From: Vibrio fortis
Lineage (GTDB): Bacteria > Pseudomonadota > Gammaproteobacteria > Enterobacterales > Vibrionaceae
Length of the DNA: 64,000 nucleotides
Direction of reading: 5' to 3'
NCBI RefSeq assembly: GCF_000695685.1
Contig: NZ_JFFR01000031.1
Coordinates: forward strand, 1-64,000
A program made the translations under genes and the position numbers. Each line of letters starts with the position of its first letter. The first letter of the stretch is position 1. The notes below the pieces were generated by a model. That model had not been told where the DNA came from and searched no databases. It was given only the letters and a program-made list of their open reading frames with translations. Shown here piece after piece: positions 7,507 through 16,661 of this stretch.

Positions 7507-7636
7507 GTATAAAAACTTGAAATTACGTGTGTTTGCCGATAATTTCGCCACTAAGTTATAAGCTGTGCGCAATGTCTCTTTCCACTTTTGGGCTTAGCCT
7601 ATATTCTGACGCCAAATTTTTAAAAGAAGTATTGTC

Positions 7637-8113
7637 ATGACCTCTACTAATACACTACCACCAGCTGGTATGTTTCGCCGTTTAGGTGCTCTGTTCTATG
7701 ATGCGCTGATTGTCCTTGCTATTGAGATGATGGCAGGTGGCGTAGTTGTTGCTCTGCTCCACGCCCTTATGGCAATGGGACTGTTTAGCCATGCAGGTTA
7801 CGCAGACGTGAGCGACTTCTTGACTAACCATCCCATCTGGAGCCCAGCTTATACCTTTTATCTCGTAGCCGTTTGGTGTTACTTCTTTGTATTCTTCTGG
7901 ACTCGCGCAGGACAAACTCTCGGCATGCGCGCTTGGAAGCTTCGCGTACAAAACAGTGATGGCTCTGCAATTAGCGTCACTCAAGCTCTGATTCGTTTAG
8001 CTACCTCAGGATTTGGATTGGCCAACTTGTGTGTTCCGTTTGATCCTAAGAAGCGTGGCTTCCATGATATCTGGGCTAAGACCCAAGTAGTAGTACTACC
8101 GAAAGCACAATAG
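7637..8113 (+). CDS. RDD family membrane protein
   Basis: 158 residues with three predicted membrane segments (about 18-48, 68-93 and a weaker one near 118-135). The family's arginine and aspartates are present: FRRLGALFYDALIV at the start, then GQTLGMRAWKLRV and KKRGFHDIWAKT. RDD proteins are small inner-membrane proteins of mostly unknown role; some are linked to ion exchange. The gene converges on lptG with a shared terminator between them. It is commonly found beside lptFG, but no functional tie is known to me. Confidence 0.88.
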   Translation: MTSTNTLPPAGMFRRLGALFYDALIVLAIEMMAGGVVVALLHALMAMGLFSHAGYADVSDFLTNHPIWSPAYTFYLVAVWCYFFVFFWTRAGQTLGMRAWKLRVQNSDGSAISVTQALIRLATSGFGLANLCVPFDPKKRGFHDIWAKTQVVVLPKAQ

Positions 8114-8137
8114 CTATAAAAGAAACACTTCAGAAAT

Positions 8138-8168
8138 AAAAAAGGGAAGGCACTCGCCTTCCCTTTTT
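8138..8168. terminator. Bidirectional terminator between the RDD gene and lptG
   Basis: Perfect stem AAAAAGGGAAGGC / GCCTTCCCTTTTT around a four-base loop, with A and T tracts on either side, so it can stop transcription from both converging genes. Confidence 0.92.
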
Positions 8169-8173
8169 CTCAT

Positions 8174-9244
8174 CTATAACTTTCGCCTTAGCAGCATCAA
8201 AGCAATACCAAAGAACACGATACTTGGTGCGACCGCCCCAAATACAGGAGGTATCTGGTATACCAAGCTGACAGGCCCAAAGAACTCACTGGATATATAG
8301 AAAGTAAAGCCTGCAATCACACCCGATAAGATCCTCGCACCCATGGTGACGCTCCGCAGTGGTCCAAAGATAAACGAAAGAGCCATCAACATCATCACGG
8401 CAATCGACAGAGGTTGCGTTACCTTACGCCAGAAAGCGAGCTCATAACGAGACGCATCTTGTTCAGAAGCTTGCAAATAAGAGACGTAATCATATAAACC
8501 ACTTAACGAAAGCTCTTCTGGCTTCACGGTTACAATCGCCAGTTTGTCTGGAGCAAGCGAAGTTTGCCAAGAGTAGCTCGGTAGGCTCTCTTTGGTAATT
8601 TGAACCTCATCCTCGAATGAGGTGATCTGCACGTCTGACATTGTCCAAGTGTTATTACCGTCGTAATCAACCTGCTCAGCGAAGATGGTCGACTGAAGCT
8701 CTTTGTTTTGGTCAAAGCGCCACATGTTCATGCCATAAAGTCTTTCATCATCGACCTTGGCAATAAAGATAAAGTCATTAGCGTCACGAGCCCAAACACC
8801 ACTTCGCGTCGAAACAATACTACCGCCAGAGATAGAGATAGCTCTTAGATCACGAGCCATCTTCTGCGCTTGCGGTGCACCCCATTGACCAAGCAAGGTT
8901 ACGATGATCATCAAAGGTACTGCTGTTTTAAGTACCGATAGACCGATATCCAACTTAGAAAAGCCTGCAGCTTGCATAACGACTAACTCAGAACTGGCAG
9001 CTAGCATACCTAAGCCGATCAACGCCCCTAATAGCGCCGCCATTGGGAAGAACATCTCGATATCACGCGGGATACTGAGAAGAACAAAGTACAAGGCCTG
9101 AAGCAAATCGTAAGTACCGCGACCGACCTTTCTTAACTGCTCAACATATTTGATGATCCCAGATAGACCAACAAAAGTCACAAGCACCAAAGCAGTGGTA
9201 GAGATAATGGTTCTGCCAATATATAAATCGAGAATCTTAAACAC
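8174..9244 (-). CDS. lptG: LPS export ABC transporter permease LptG
   Basis: 356-residue inner-membrane subunit of the LptB2FG complex that extracts lipopolysaccharide from the inner membrane and drives it across the Lpt bridge. Membrane helices flank a large periplasmic domain (about residues 125-255): three helices before it (about 12-32, 55-85, 98-118) and three after (about 270-350). The N-terminus (MFKILDLYIGRTIISTT) is typical. It lies three bases after lptF and ends at a bidirectional terminator. It pairs with LptF here and with LptC, LptA and LptB at 34398-36164. Confidence 0.96.
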   Translation of the reverse strand: MFKILDLYIGRTIISTTALVLVTFVGLSGIIKYVEQLRKVGRGTYDLLQALYFVLLSIPRDIEMFFPMAALLGALIGLGMLAASSELVVMQAAGFSKLDIGLSVLKTAVPLMIIVTLLGQWGAPQAQKMARDLRAISISGGSIVSTRSGVWARDANDFIFIAKVDDERLYGMNMWRFDQNKELQSTIFAEQVDYDGNNTWTMSDVQITSFEDEVQITKESLPSYSWQTSLAPDKLAIVTVKPEELSLSGLYDYVSYLQASEQDASRYELAFWRKVTQPLSIAVMMLMALSFIFGPLRSVTMGARILSGVIAGFTFYISSEFFGPVSLVYQIPPVFGAVAPSIVFFGIALMLLRRKL

Positions 9245-9247
9245 GGC

Positions 9248-10348
9248 TTAGGCCAACCTTTTCTTCTTGAATTTTTCTTTCATGCGCCTTACTGGCACGC
9301 TATCCATAAAGTTTGCAGAGACAGCCACAATCAACAACAAGGCATTAATTGGCCACATACCAATAGTGGCTGGGATGCTGCCCTCTTCTATTGACGACTT
9401 CGTTGCACTGATCGCTAAGAAGTAAGTTAGATAGATCAGAATTGCTGGCCCCATTTTGGCAAAACGACCTTGTCGCGGGTTTACCGCTGACAACGGCACA
9501 ACCAACATAGTTAGAAGCGGAATACAGATAACCAAAGAGATACGCCATTGCAGCTCTGCCTTGGCATTATTGTCTGGGTGGTTAATAAGATCCAGAGTCG
9601 GAATTGCTTCCCAGTCACGTCCTTTCTTCTTAACATCTCGCTGACCAATCAGGCCTTCGTACTCGTCAAAGTGCGTCATCATGTAATCAACACGCGTCGG
9701 AACACCCTCATAGCGCGTACCATCATACATAGCGATCACTTGTCGACCATCACTTAACTCTTTTACATCACCAGAAGACGAGAACATCACGCTTGGTAGA
9801 ATCGAATCGCGCGGCGTAATCTGCGCAACAAAGACATTTTCCAGCTTATTGCCTTTAATATCATCAATAAAGACAACTGAAGAACCGTCTGGGGTGCTTT
9901 CAAATTTACCTTTAGGTAATAGATCGACACTGTTTTCTGCCGCTACTTTTTCGTAGAGCTGCTCAACCTTATCTTGCGACCAAGGTGATAGCCATAGCGA
10001 GTTGAATGCCGCAACGCTCGCTGTAATCAAGGCTAGGTAGAGTGCAGCCTGAATTAAAAACTTATTACCGATACCGGTGGCGTTCATCACCACGATTTCA
10101 CTTTCAGCGTAAAGTCGGCCAAATGTCAGCAAGATACCGATATAAATACTCAGCGGTAACATCAATAGCCCCATCGCAGGCATGTTCAGGCCAACAATCG
10201 ATAAAATGAGACTTGCGGGAATATCACCGTCCGAAGCATCAGCCAAAACACTGATAAATTTTTGGCTAAGAAATACAAGAAAAAGGACAAAAAAGATCGC
10301 AAATTGGCTCTTGATTGTCTCGCGGATCAAATATCTAACAATAATCAC
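9248..10348 (-). CDS. lptF: LPS export ABC transporter permease LptF
   Basis: 366-residue partner of LptG in the LPS transporter. It has the same plan: three N-terminal helices, a periplasmic beta-rich domain (about residues 130-260) and three C-terminal helices, with the typical start MIIVRYLIRETIKSQ. It is the first gene of the lptFG pair and diverges from pepA; the 191-base gap between lptF and pepA must hold both promoters. The C-terminal tail is basic (KEKFKKKRLA), as expected on the cytoplasmic side. Confidence 0.96.
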   Translation of the reverse strand: MIIVRYLIRETIKSQFAIFFVLFLVFLSQKFISVLADASDGDIPASLILSIVGLNMPAMGLLMLPLSIYIGILLTFGRLYAESEIVVMNATGIGNKFLIQAALYLALITASVAAFNSLWLSPWSQDKVEQLYEKVAAENSVDLLPKGKFESTPDGSSVVFIDDIKGNKLENVFVAQITPRDSILPSVMFSSSGDVKELSDGRQVIAMYDGTRYEGVPTRVDYMMTHFDEYEGLIGQRDVKKKGRDWEAIPTLDLINHPDNNAKAELQWRISLVICIPLLTMLVVPLSAVNPRQGRFAKMGPAILIYLTYFLAISATKSSIEEGSIPATIGMWPINALLLIVAVSANFMDSVPVRRMKEKFKKKRLA

Positions 10349-10539
10349 GCTGAAATTACCTATACAAAACTTGTTTTTTTGATTGAATCACTATAATTTC
10401 CCGTTGAACCTTTTATTTTTTAAATTTTTAGCTAAGTGTTAGCGCTCTTCTATAAGGTTAGTTCCATTGTAGGATCCAACAAGTAAGATCGCATTATCTA
10501 ACATTTAGTTCTATTTGTCTTCAGGATGTAGGAGTACGC

Positions 10540-12048
10540 ATGGAGTTCAGTGTAAAAAGTGGCAGTCCAGAGAAACAACGCAGCGCATGTATCGTTGTCG
10601 GTGTATTCGAACCACGCCGCCTTTCTCCTGTAGCCGAACAGCTAGATAAGATCAGCGATGGCTACATCAGTTCACTACTTCGCCGTGGTGACCTAGAAGG
10701 TAAACCAGGCCAGATGCTACTACTGCATCAAGTACCAGGTGTACTTTCAGAACGAGTTCTATTAGTAGGCTGTGGTAAAGAGCGTGAACTAGGTGAGCGC
10801 CAATACAAAGAAATTATCCAAAAAACCATCAGCACGCTTAACGAAACAGGTTCTATGGAAGCAGTATGTTTCCTAACTGAACTGCACGTTAAAGGCCGCG
10901 ATACTTACTGGAAAGTTCGCCAAGCGGTTGAAGCGACTAAAGATGGCCTATATACATTTGATCAGTTCAAGAGCAACAAGCCTGAGACTCGTCGCCCACT
11001 ACGTAAGCTAGTATTTAACGTACCAACGCGTCGTGAACTAAGCCTAGGTGAAAAAGCGATCTCTCACGGTCTAGCTATTGCTTCAGGTGTAAAAGCGTCG
11101 AAAGACCTTGGCAACATGCCGCCAAACATCGCGAACCCAGCATACCTTGCATCTCAAGCTCGTCGCCTTGCTGACGACTTCGATACAGTGACGACTAAGA
11201 TCATTGGTGAAGAAGAGATGGAAAAACTGGGCATGACTTCTTACCTAGCGGTAGGTCGTGGCTCTAAGAATGAATCTATGATGTCTATCATGGAGTACAA
11301 GGGCGCACCAGATTCTGATGCAAAACCAATTGTACTTGTAGGTAAAGGCCTAACGTTCGATTCAGGCGGTATCTCACTGAAGCCAGGCGAAGGCATGGAT
11401 GAGATGAAGTACGACATGTGTGGTGCTGCATCTGTATTCGGTACGATGAAAGCGCTAGCTAAACTGAACCTACCAATCAACGTTGTTGGTATTCTTGCTG
11501 GTTGTGAAAACATGCCAGGCAGCAATGCTTATCGTCCAGGTGACATCTTAACAACGATGTCTGGTCAAACTGTTGAAGTACTAAACACTGACGCGGAAGG
11601 CCGTTTGGTTCTTTGTGATGCACTCACTTACGTTGAGCGTTTCGAACCAGACTGTGTGGTTGACGTTGCAACGCTAACAGGCGCATGTGTTATCGCTCTA
11701 GGTCACCACATCAGTGGTGTTCTATCGAACCACAACCCACTTTCTCACGAGCTAGTTAACGCTTCTGAGCAAGCAAGTGATCGTGCTTGGCGTCTACCAA
11801 TGGCAGACGAGTACCACGAACAACTAAACAGCCCATTTGCTGACATGGCAAACATCGGTGGCCGTCCAGGCGGTACTATCACTGCAGGTTGTTTCTTATC
11901 TAAGTTCACTAAGAAATACAACTGGGCACACATCGACATCGCAGGTACTGCGTGGAAGTCTGGTGCAGCGAAAGGCTCTACTGGTCGTCCAGTCTCAATG
12001 CTAGTCCAATTCTTATTGAACCGCAGCGGCCATGAGACTGAAGAGTAA
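10540..12048 (+). CDS. pepA: Leucyl aminopeptidase A (M17)
   Basis: 502-residue cytoplasmic aminopeptidase, hexameric in the family, that removes N-terminal residues using two metal ions. The C-terminal catalytic domain carries the expected ligands: K269 and D274 (VGKGLTFDSGG), D292, and D351/E353 in the signature NTDAEGRL, plus R355. The length matches E. coli PepA. In E. coli PepA also binds DNA, acting in Xer recombination and in carAB control; this N-terminal domain (1-160) is present here. A Vibrio relative has been linked to virulence regulation. Codon use is strongly biased, suggesting high expression. It is followed by its own terminator. Confidence 0.97.
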   Translation: MEFSVKSGSPEKQRSACIVVGVFEPRRLSPVAEQLDKISDGYISSLLRRGDLEGKPGQMLLLHQVPGVLSERVLLVGCGKERELGERQYKEIIQKTISTLNETGSMEAVCFLTELHVKGRDTYWKVRQAVEATKDGLYTFDQFKSNKPETRRPLRKLVFNVPTRRELSLGEKAISHGLAIASGVKASKDLGNMPPNIANPAYLASQARRLADDFDTVTTKIIGEEEMEKLGMTSYLAVGRGSKNESMMSIMEYKGAPDSDAKPIVLVGKGLTFDSGGISLKPGEGMDEMKYDMCGAASVFGTMKALAKLNLPINVVGILAGCENMPGSNAYRPGDILTTMSGQTVEVLNTDAEGRLVLCDALTYVERFEPDCVVDVATLTGACVIALGHHISGVLSNHNPLSHELVNASEQASDRAWRLPMADEYHEQLNSPFADMANIGGRPGGTITAGCFLSKFTKKYNWAHIDIAGTAWKSGAAKGSTGRPVSMLVQFLLNRSGHETEE

Positions 12049-12061
12049 TCTTCAAAATAAT

Positions 12062-12086
12062 AAAAAGGGCCTACGGGCCCTTTTTT
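12062..12086 (+). terminator. pepA terminator
   Basis: Stem AAAAGGGCC / GGGCCCTTTT around TAC, followed by six T, 13 bases after the pepA stop. Confidence 0.92.
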
Positions 12087-12141
12087 AGTAACTTATGATG
12101 GGAAAATTAGTCCCTCGCTTTTATCGAGTTTGAGTAGCGTT

Positions 12142-12591
12142 ATGCAGACAGCCACTTTTTACATTGTGTCGCCAGACAGCCCTCAAGCAGAACCACAAGG
12201 TTTTGCCCAGTACGTGCTGTTTCTCGCTCATCACTTTGCTAAGCAAGGCGCAAAACTCTACCTAAACTGTAACGACAAAGCGCATGCCGAGAGCCTTGCA
12301 GAAATCTTCTGGCAAGTCGAACCCGAGCAGTTTATGGCTCACAACTTGGTTGGTGAAGGTCCAAAATATGCCACTAATATTGAAATAGGTTACGAGGGCG
12401 TTAAGCCCAATTGGAACCGTCAATTGGTAATAAATGTGGCCGATAATCATACAACCTTTGCGAACGCCTTTGCTCAGGTGATAGACTTCGTGCCTTGCGA
12501 AGAAAAAGCGAAGCAACTCGCGCGCGAAAGGTATAAAATTTACCGTCAAGCTGGGTATCAATTACAAACGGTTGAGATTCAGCATCCATAG
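12142..12591 (+). CDS. holC: DNA polymerase III subunit chi
   Basis: 149-residue chi subunit of the DNA polymerase III clamp loader, which links it to SSB at the replication fork. It has the typical opening (TATFYIVSP) and the ending of the family (RYKIYRQAGYQLQ). The start is set at the ATG at 12142: an in-frame TTG 12 bases earlier exists, but the ATG matches the usual N-terminus and length of about 147. It lies between pepA and valS, the standard order in this class. Confidence 0.93.
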   Translation: MQTATFYIVSPDSPQAEPQGFAQYVLFLAHHFAKQGAKLYLNCNDKAHAESLAEIFWQVEPEQFMAHNLVGEGPKYATNIEIGYEGVKPNWNRQLVINVADNHTTFANAFAQVIDFVPCEEKAKQLARERYKIYRQAGYQLQTVEIQHP

Positions 12592-12693
12592 TCAAACCTC
12601 ATAGTTAAAGCTATCTTTGAATTAAGGTTCAAGAAGCTTCACTTATGAAGTTTGACCAAGATTAACCATTCACAGTATCCGTAAAAGAGCACT

Positions 12694-15582
12694 ATGGAAA
12701 AGACATATAACCCAACATCAATCGAACAAGCCCTGTATCAGGCTTGGGAAGAGAAAGGCTACTTCAAGCCACACGGTGACACATCAAAAGAAGCTTACAG
12801 CATCATGATCCCGCCACCGAACGTCACTGGTAGCCTACACATGGGTCACGCGTTCCAAGACACTATCATGGATACTCTGATCCGTGCTGAACGTATGAAG
12901 GGCAAAAACACCCTTTGGCAAGTGGGTACGGACCACGCTGGTATCGCAACTCAAATGGTTGTTGAGCGCAAGATTGCTGCTGAAGAAGGCAAAACTAAGC
13001 ACGATTACGGCCGTGACGCTTTCATCGACAAAATCTGGGAATGGAAAAACGAATCTGGCGGTACTATCACTAAGCAGCTACGTCGCCTAGGTGCATCAGT
13101 AGACTGGGACCGTGAGCGCTTCACAATGGATGACGGCCTATCTAACGCTGTTCAAGAAGTGTTTGTTCGTTTATACGAAGAAGACCTAATCTACCGTGGT
13201 AAGCGTCTAGTAAACTGGGATCCAAAACTGCACACAGCAATTTCTGATCTTGAAGTTGAAAACAAAGACAAAAAAGGCCACATGTGGCACTTCCGCTACC
13301 CGCTAGCAAACGGCGTAAAGACAGCTGAAGGCAAAGACTACATTGTTGTTGCAACAACTCGTCCAGAGACCATGCTTGGTGATACTGGTGTTGCTGTAAA
13401 CCCAGAAGATCCACGTTACAAAGATCTTATCGGTAAAGAGATCCTACTTCCTATCGTTAACCGTCTGATCCCTATCGTAGGCGATGAGCACGCAGATATG
13501 GAAAAAGGCACAGGTTGTGTGAAGATCACGCCTGCGCATGATTTCAATGACTACGAAGTTGGTAAGCGTAACAACCTACCAATGATCAACATCCTAACTT
13601 TCAACGCTGATATCCGTGATGCGGCTGAAGTATTCACTACTAACGGTGAAGCTAGCGATGTTTACTCTACTGAGCTACCTGCTAAGTACCACGGCATGGA
13701 GCGTTTTGCTGCTCGTAAAGCGATCGTTGCTGAGTTTGAAGAGCTAGGCCTTCTAGACGAAATCAAAGATCACGACCTAACGGTTCCTTACGGCGACCGT
13801 GGTGGCGTGGTTATCGAACCAATGCTAACTGACCAATGGTACGTACGTGCTGCACCTCTTGCTGAGCCTGCTGTTAAAGCGGTTGAAGATGGTGATATCC
13901 AGTTCGTCCCTAAACAATACGAAAACATGTACTTCTCTTGGATGCGTGACATTCAAGACTGGTGTATCTCTCGTCAGCTTTGGTGGGGTCACCGTATCCC
14001 AGCATGGTACGACAACGATGGCAATGTATACGTAGGCCGTACTGAAGAAGAAGTACGTGCAAACAACAACCTTGCACCTGTAGTTGTTCTTCGCCAAGAC
14101 GACGATGTACTAGATACATGGTTCTCTTCTGCACTATGGACTTTCGGTACTCAAGGCTGGCCTGAGCAAACTGAAGACCTGAAGACATTCCACCCTTCAG
14201 ACGTTCTAGTGACTGGCTTCGACATCATCTTCTTCTGGGTTGCGCGTATGATCATGATGACCATGCACTTCAACAAAGATGAAAACGGTAAGTCGCAAGT
14301 ACCATTCAAGACAGTTTACGTTACCGGCCTAATCCGTGACGAAAACGGCGACAAGATGTCTAAGTCTAAAGGTAACGTTCTTGACCCTATCGACATGATC
14401 GATGGTATCGACCTTGAGTCTCTAGTAGAGAAGCGTTGTGGCAACATGATGCAGCCTCAGCTAGCGAAGAAGATTGAGAAGAACACTCGTAAGACTTTCG
14501 AAAACGGTATCGAACCATACGGTACTGACGCGTTACGTTTCACACTTGCTGCTATGGCTTCAACTGGCCGTGACATCAACTGGGATATGAAGCGTCTTGA
14601 AGGTTACCGTAACTTCTGTAACAAGCTATGGAACGCAAGCCGTTACGTACTGATGAATACAGAAGAGCACGATTGTGGCATGTCACTATCTGCAGAAGAC
14701 CGTGCAAACATGGAATTCTCTCTAGCAGATAAGTGGATTGAATCTCAGTTTGAACTAGCTGCGAAAGAGTTTAACGCTCACCTAGACAACTTCCGTCTAG
14801 ATATGGCTGCGAACACGCTTTACGAATTCATCTGGAACCAATTCTGTGACTGGTACCTAGAGCTAACTAAGCCGGTTCTTTGGAAAGGTACAGAAGCTCA
14901 GCAACAAGCGACTCGCTACATGCTGATCACTGTTCTAGAGAAGACACTACGTCTTGCTCACCCAGTGCTTCCTTACATCACTGAATCTATCTGGCAGAGC
15001 GTTAAGCCGCTAGTAGACGGTGTTGAAGGCGACACTATCATGACTCAAGCACTTCCTCAGTTTAACGAAGAGAACTTCGACGCTGAGATCGTAGAAGACA
15101 TCGAATGGGTTAAGACTTTCATCACTGCTATCCGTAACCTACGTGCGGAATACGACATTGCACCTAGCAAAGGTCTAGAAGTAATGATCAAGGTTGCTAA
15201 TGAGAAAGACGCGGCGCGTATCGAAGCGAACAAGGTAGTTCTGAACTCTCTTGCTAAGCTAGATAGCCTAACGGTTCTTGCAGACGACGCAGCTCTTGAT
15301 CACAAAGAACTTCCAGCATGTGCGACTAAGCTAGTGGGTCAATCTGAGTTGATGATCCCAATGGCAGGTCTTATCGATAAAGATGCAGAACTTGCTCGTC
15401 TTGATAAAGAAGTGAAGAAAACGCACGGCGAAATCAAGCGTATCGAAGGTAAGCTAGGTAACGAAGGTTTCGTTGCTAAAGCACCTGAAGCGGTTATCGC
15501 TAAAGAGCGTGAGAAGCTAGTAGGCTACCAAGAGACACTAGCTAAGCTTGAAGAGCAGAAAGCGACTATCGCTGCACTGTAA
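12694..15582 (+). CDS. valS: Valyl-tRNA synthetase
   Basis: 962-residue class I aminoacyl-tRNA synthetase charging tRNA-Val. The HIGH motif appears as HMGH (49-52) in PPPNVTGSLHMGH, and KMSKS at 554-558. Between them lies the editing (CP1) domain, followed by the anticodon-binding domain and a C-terminal coiled coil of about 65 residues (EKLVGYQETLAKLEEQK) that touches tRNA. Length is usual for the enzyme. Strong codon bias fits an abundant protein. It follows holC by about 100 bases and ends at a strong terminator. Confidence 0.98.
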   Translation: MEKTYNPTSIEQALYQAWEEKGYFKPHGDTSKEAYSIMIPPPNVTGSLHMGHAFQDTIMDTLIRAERMKGKNTLWQVGTDHAGIATQMVVERKIAAEEGKTKHDYGRDAFIDKIWEWKNESGGTITKQLRRLGASVDWDRERFTMDDGLSNAVQEVFVRLYEEDLIYRGKRLVNWDPKLHTAISDLEVENKDKKGHMWHFRYPLANGVKTAEGKDYIVVATTRPETMLGDTGVAVNPEDPRYKDLIGKEILLPIVNRLIPIVGDEHADMEKGTGCVKITPAHDFNDYEVGKRNNLPMINILTFNADIRDAAEVFTTNGEASDVYSTELPAKYHGMERFAARKAIVAEFEELGLLDEIKDHDLTVPYGDRGGVVIEPMLTDQWYVRAAPLAEPAVKAVEDGDIQFVPKQYENMYFSWMRDIQDWCISRQLWWGHRIPAWYDNDGNVYVGRTEEEVRANNNLAPVVVLRQDDDVLDTWFSSALWTFGTQGWPEQTEDLKTFHPSDVLVTGFDIIFFWVARMIMMTMHFNKDENGKSQVPFKTVYVTGLIRDENGDKMSKSKGNVLDPIDMIDGIDLESLVEKRCGNMMQPQLAKKIEKNTRKTFENGIEPYGTDALRFTLAAMASTGRDINWDMKRLEGYRNFCNKLWNASRYVLMNTEEHDCGMSLSAEDRANMEFSLADKWIESQFELAAKEFNAHLDNFRLDMAANTLYEFIWNQFCDWYLELTKPVLWKGTEAQQQATRYMLITVLEKTLRLAHPVLPYITESIWQSVKPLVDGVEGDTIMTQALPQFNEENFDAEIVEDIEWVKTFITAIRNLRAEYDIAPSKGLEVMIKVANEKDAARIEANKVVLNSLAKLDSLTVLADDAALDHKELPACATKLVGQSELMIPMAGLIDKDAELARLDKEVKKTHGEIKRIEGKLGNEGFVAKAPEAVIAKEREKLVGYQETLAKLEEQKATIAAL

Positions 15583-15612
15583 TTGGTTAATTAACTTACC
15601 AATTCGAGCATA

Positions 15613-15642
15613 TAAAAAGGGCAGATAATTCTGCCCTTTTTT
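15613..15642. terminator. valS terminator (also usable by the M48 gene)
   Basis: Stem AAAAAGGGCAGA / TCTGCCCTTTTTT with loop TAAT, placed between the converging valS and M48 peptidase genes. Confidence 0.92.
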
Positions 15643-15659
15643 GATCTTGTCGTTTATCG

Positions 15660-16661
15660 CTAATGAGCACTTTTTAGCGAATCTATACGCTCGGTTAACT
15701 CTGGATGGGTGCTTAACCACGCAGGTATTTCAGCCTCATTTTCAGAGCTCTCTTGTAACAACTCAAACATCTCAATCATAGGCTGATTGGTGCCGTGTAT
15801 CTGCCACATTGAATCCGACGCAAACCTATCCGCTTCTCGCTCTGCTTGTTGCGACTGACCATTATTGGCGACGAAAACCCCGACCCCAGCTAAGTTATCG
15901 ATCACACCTGAGCTCTCACCTGTCAACATTGCGACAGAGAGTGAAAGCAAGCTAGAACGAACAATCGCTTTCATGACGTGTTGTTGCTCAATATGCCCCA
16001 ACTCATGCATCAGGATACTATCCAATTGCTGCTCGGTTTCCGTTAGCGCTACCAAGTCATCAAGCACGATGATAGTACTGTGGCTCAGGGCAAAAGCATT
16101 CGCACCGAGCTCAGAAGAGCGAAACAGCAAACGGATATCCTCATCAATACCGATCGCTCTTAAATGGCTTTCAAAACGCTGGCGGATCATAATTTGCTGA
16201 GACAGTGTTAAGTTCGATGGCTCAAACAATTGCTCATCCAAAGAGACTAACACCCTATCCTCTACCATTTTTGAGGCTGAATCAGGGAGGTAAGCAACGA
16301 CTTTCTCTGTTAGCCAAGGAATGCCGTGGGTAAACGTTCCAATGGTCAGCGCCAGTATGACGATACAAGATAGCAGAATCGCCGTAACATTCTTTTCTAG
16401 CTTGCCCATCCAATCATGCTGACCATGCTGTTTTAAAAACGCCGTCAGTTCATCACTCGGTTGCGCCACAAACAGCCAGCCGTCAGGAAATGCGATCTTA
16501 CTTGGCGTTGAGCCAACACCGACACTGATTTTCACATCAGAAACGTTGGCCGAACTGCGTTGATTGCAGGCATTAATCACCAACATACCGTCGAGCGATA
16601 TCTCTAATGTTGCCTCACAGCGTTCAGAGCTGCGAGGCGGATGAGCGACACCGGATAGCAT
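15660..16661 (-). CDS. M48 family membrane metallopeptidase
   Basis: 333 residues. An N-terminal cytoplasmic domain of about 85 residues is followed by one membrane helix (about 91-113) and an M48 zinc peptidase domain. The zinc-binding HELGH lies at 219-223, with a downstream glutamate ligand likely in QAEREADRFA (about 275). Relatives (HtpX, LoiP, BepA) act in membrane-protein quality control; the substrate here is unknown. Its ATG overlaps the stop of the yjgN-like gene in TAATG, so the two are translationally coupled, a pairing also seen in other Vibrio and Shewanella relatives. Confidence 0.87.
   Translation of the reverse strand: MLSGVAHPPRSSERCEATLEISLDGMLVINACNQRSSANVSDVKISVGVGSTPSKIAFPDGWLFVAQPSDELTAFLKQHGQHDWMGKLEKNVTAILLSCIVILALTIGTFTHGIPWLTEKVVAYLPDSASKMVEDRVLVSLDEQLFEPSNLTLSQQIMIRQRFESHLRAIGIDEDIRLLFRSSELGANAFALSHSTIIVLDDLVALTETEQQLDSILMHELGHIEQQHVMKAIVRSSLLSLSVAMLTGESSGVIDNLAGVGVFVANNGQSQQAEREADRFASDSMWQIHGTNQPMIEMFELLQESSENEAEIPAWLSTHPELTERIDSLKSAH

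Noticed and set aside
7044..7561. Two reading frames with the same N-terminus (at 7044 and 7274)
   Set aside because: They are produced by the 230-base tandem repeat and run through tRNA-Leu and its remnants. No ribosome site and no protein-like composition.
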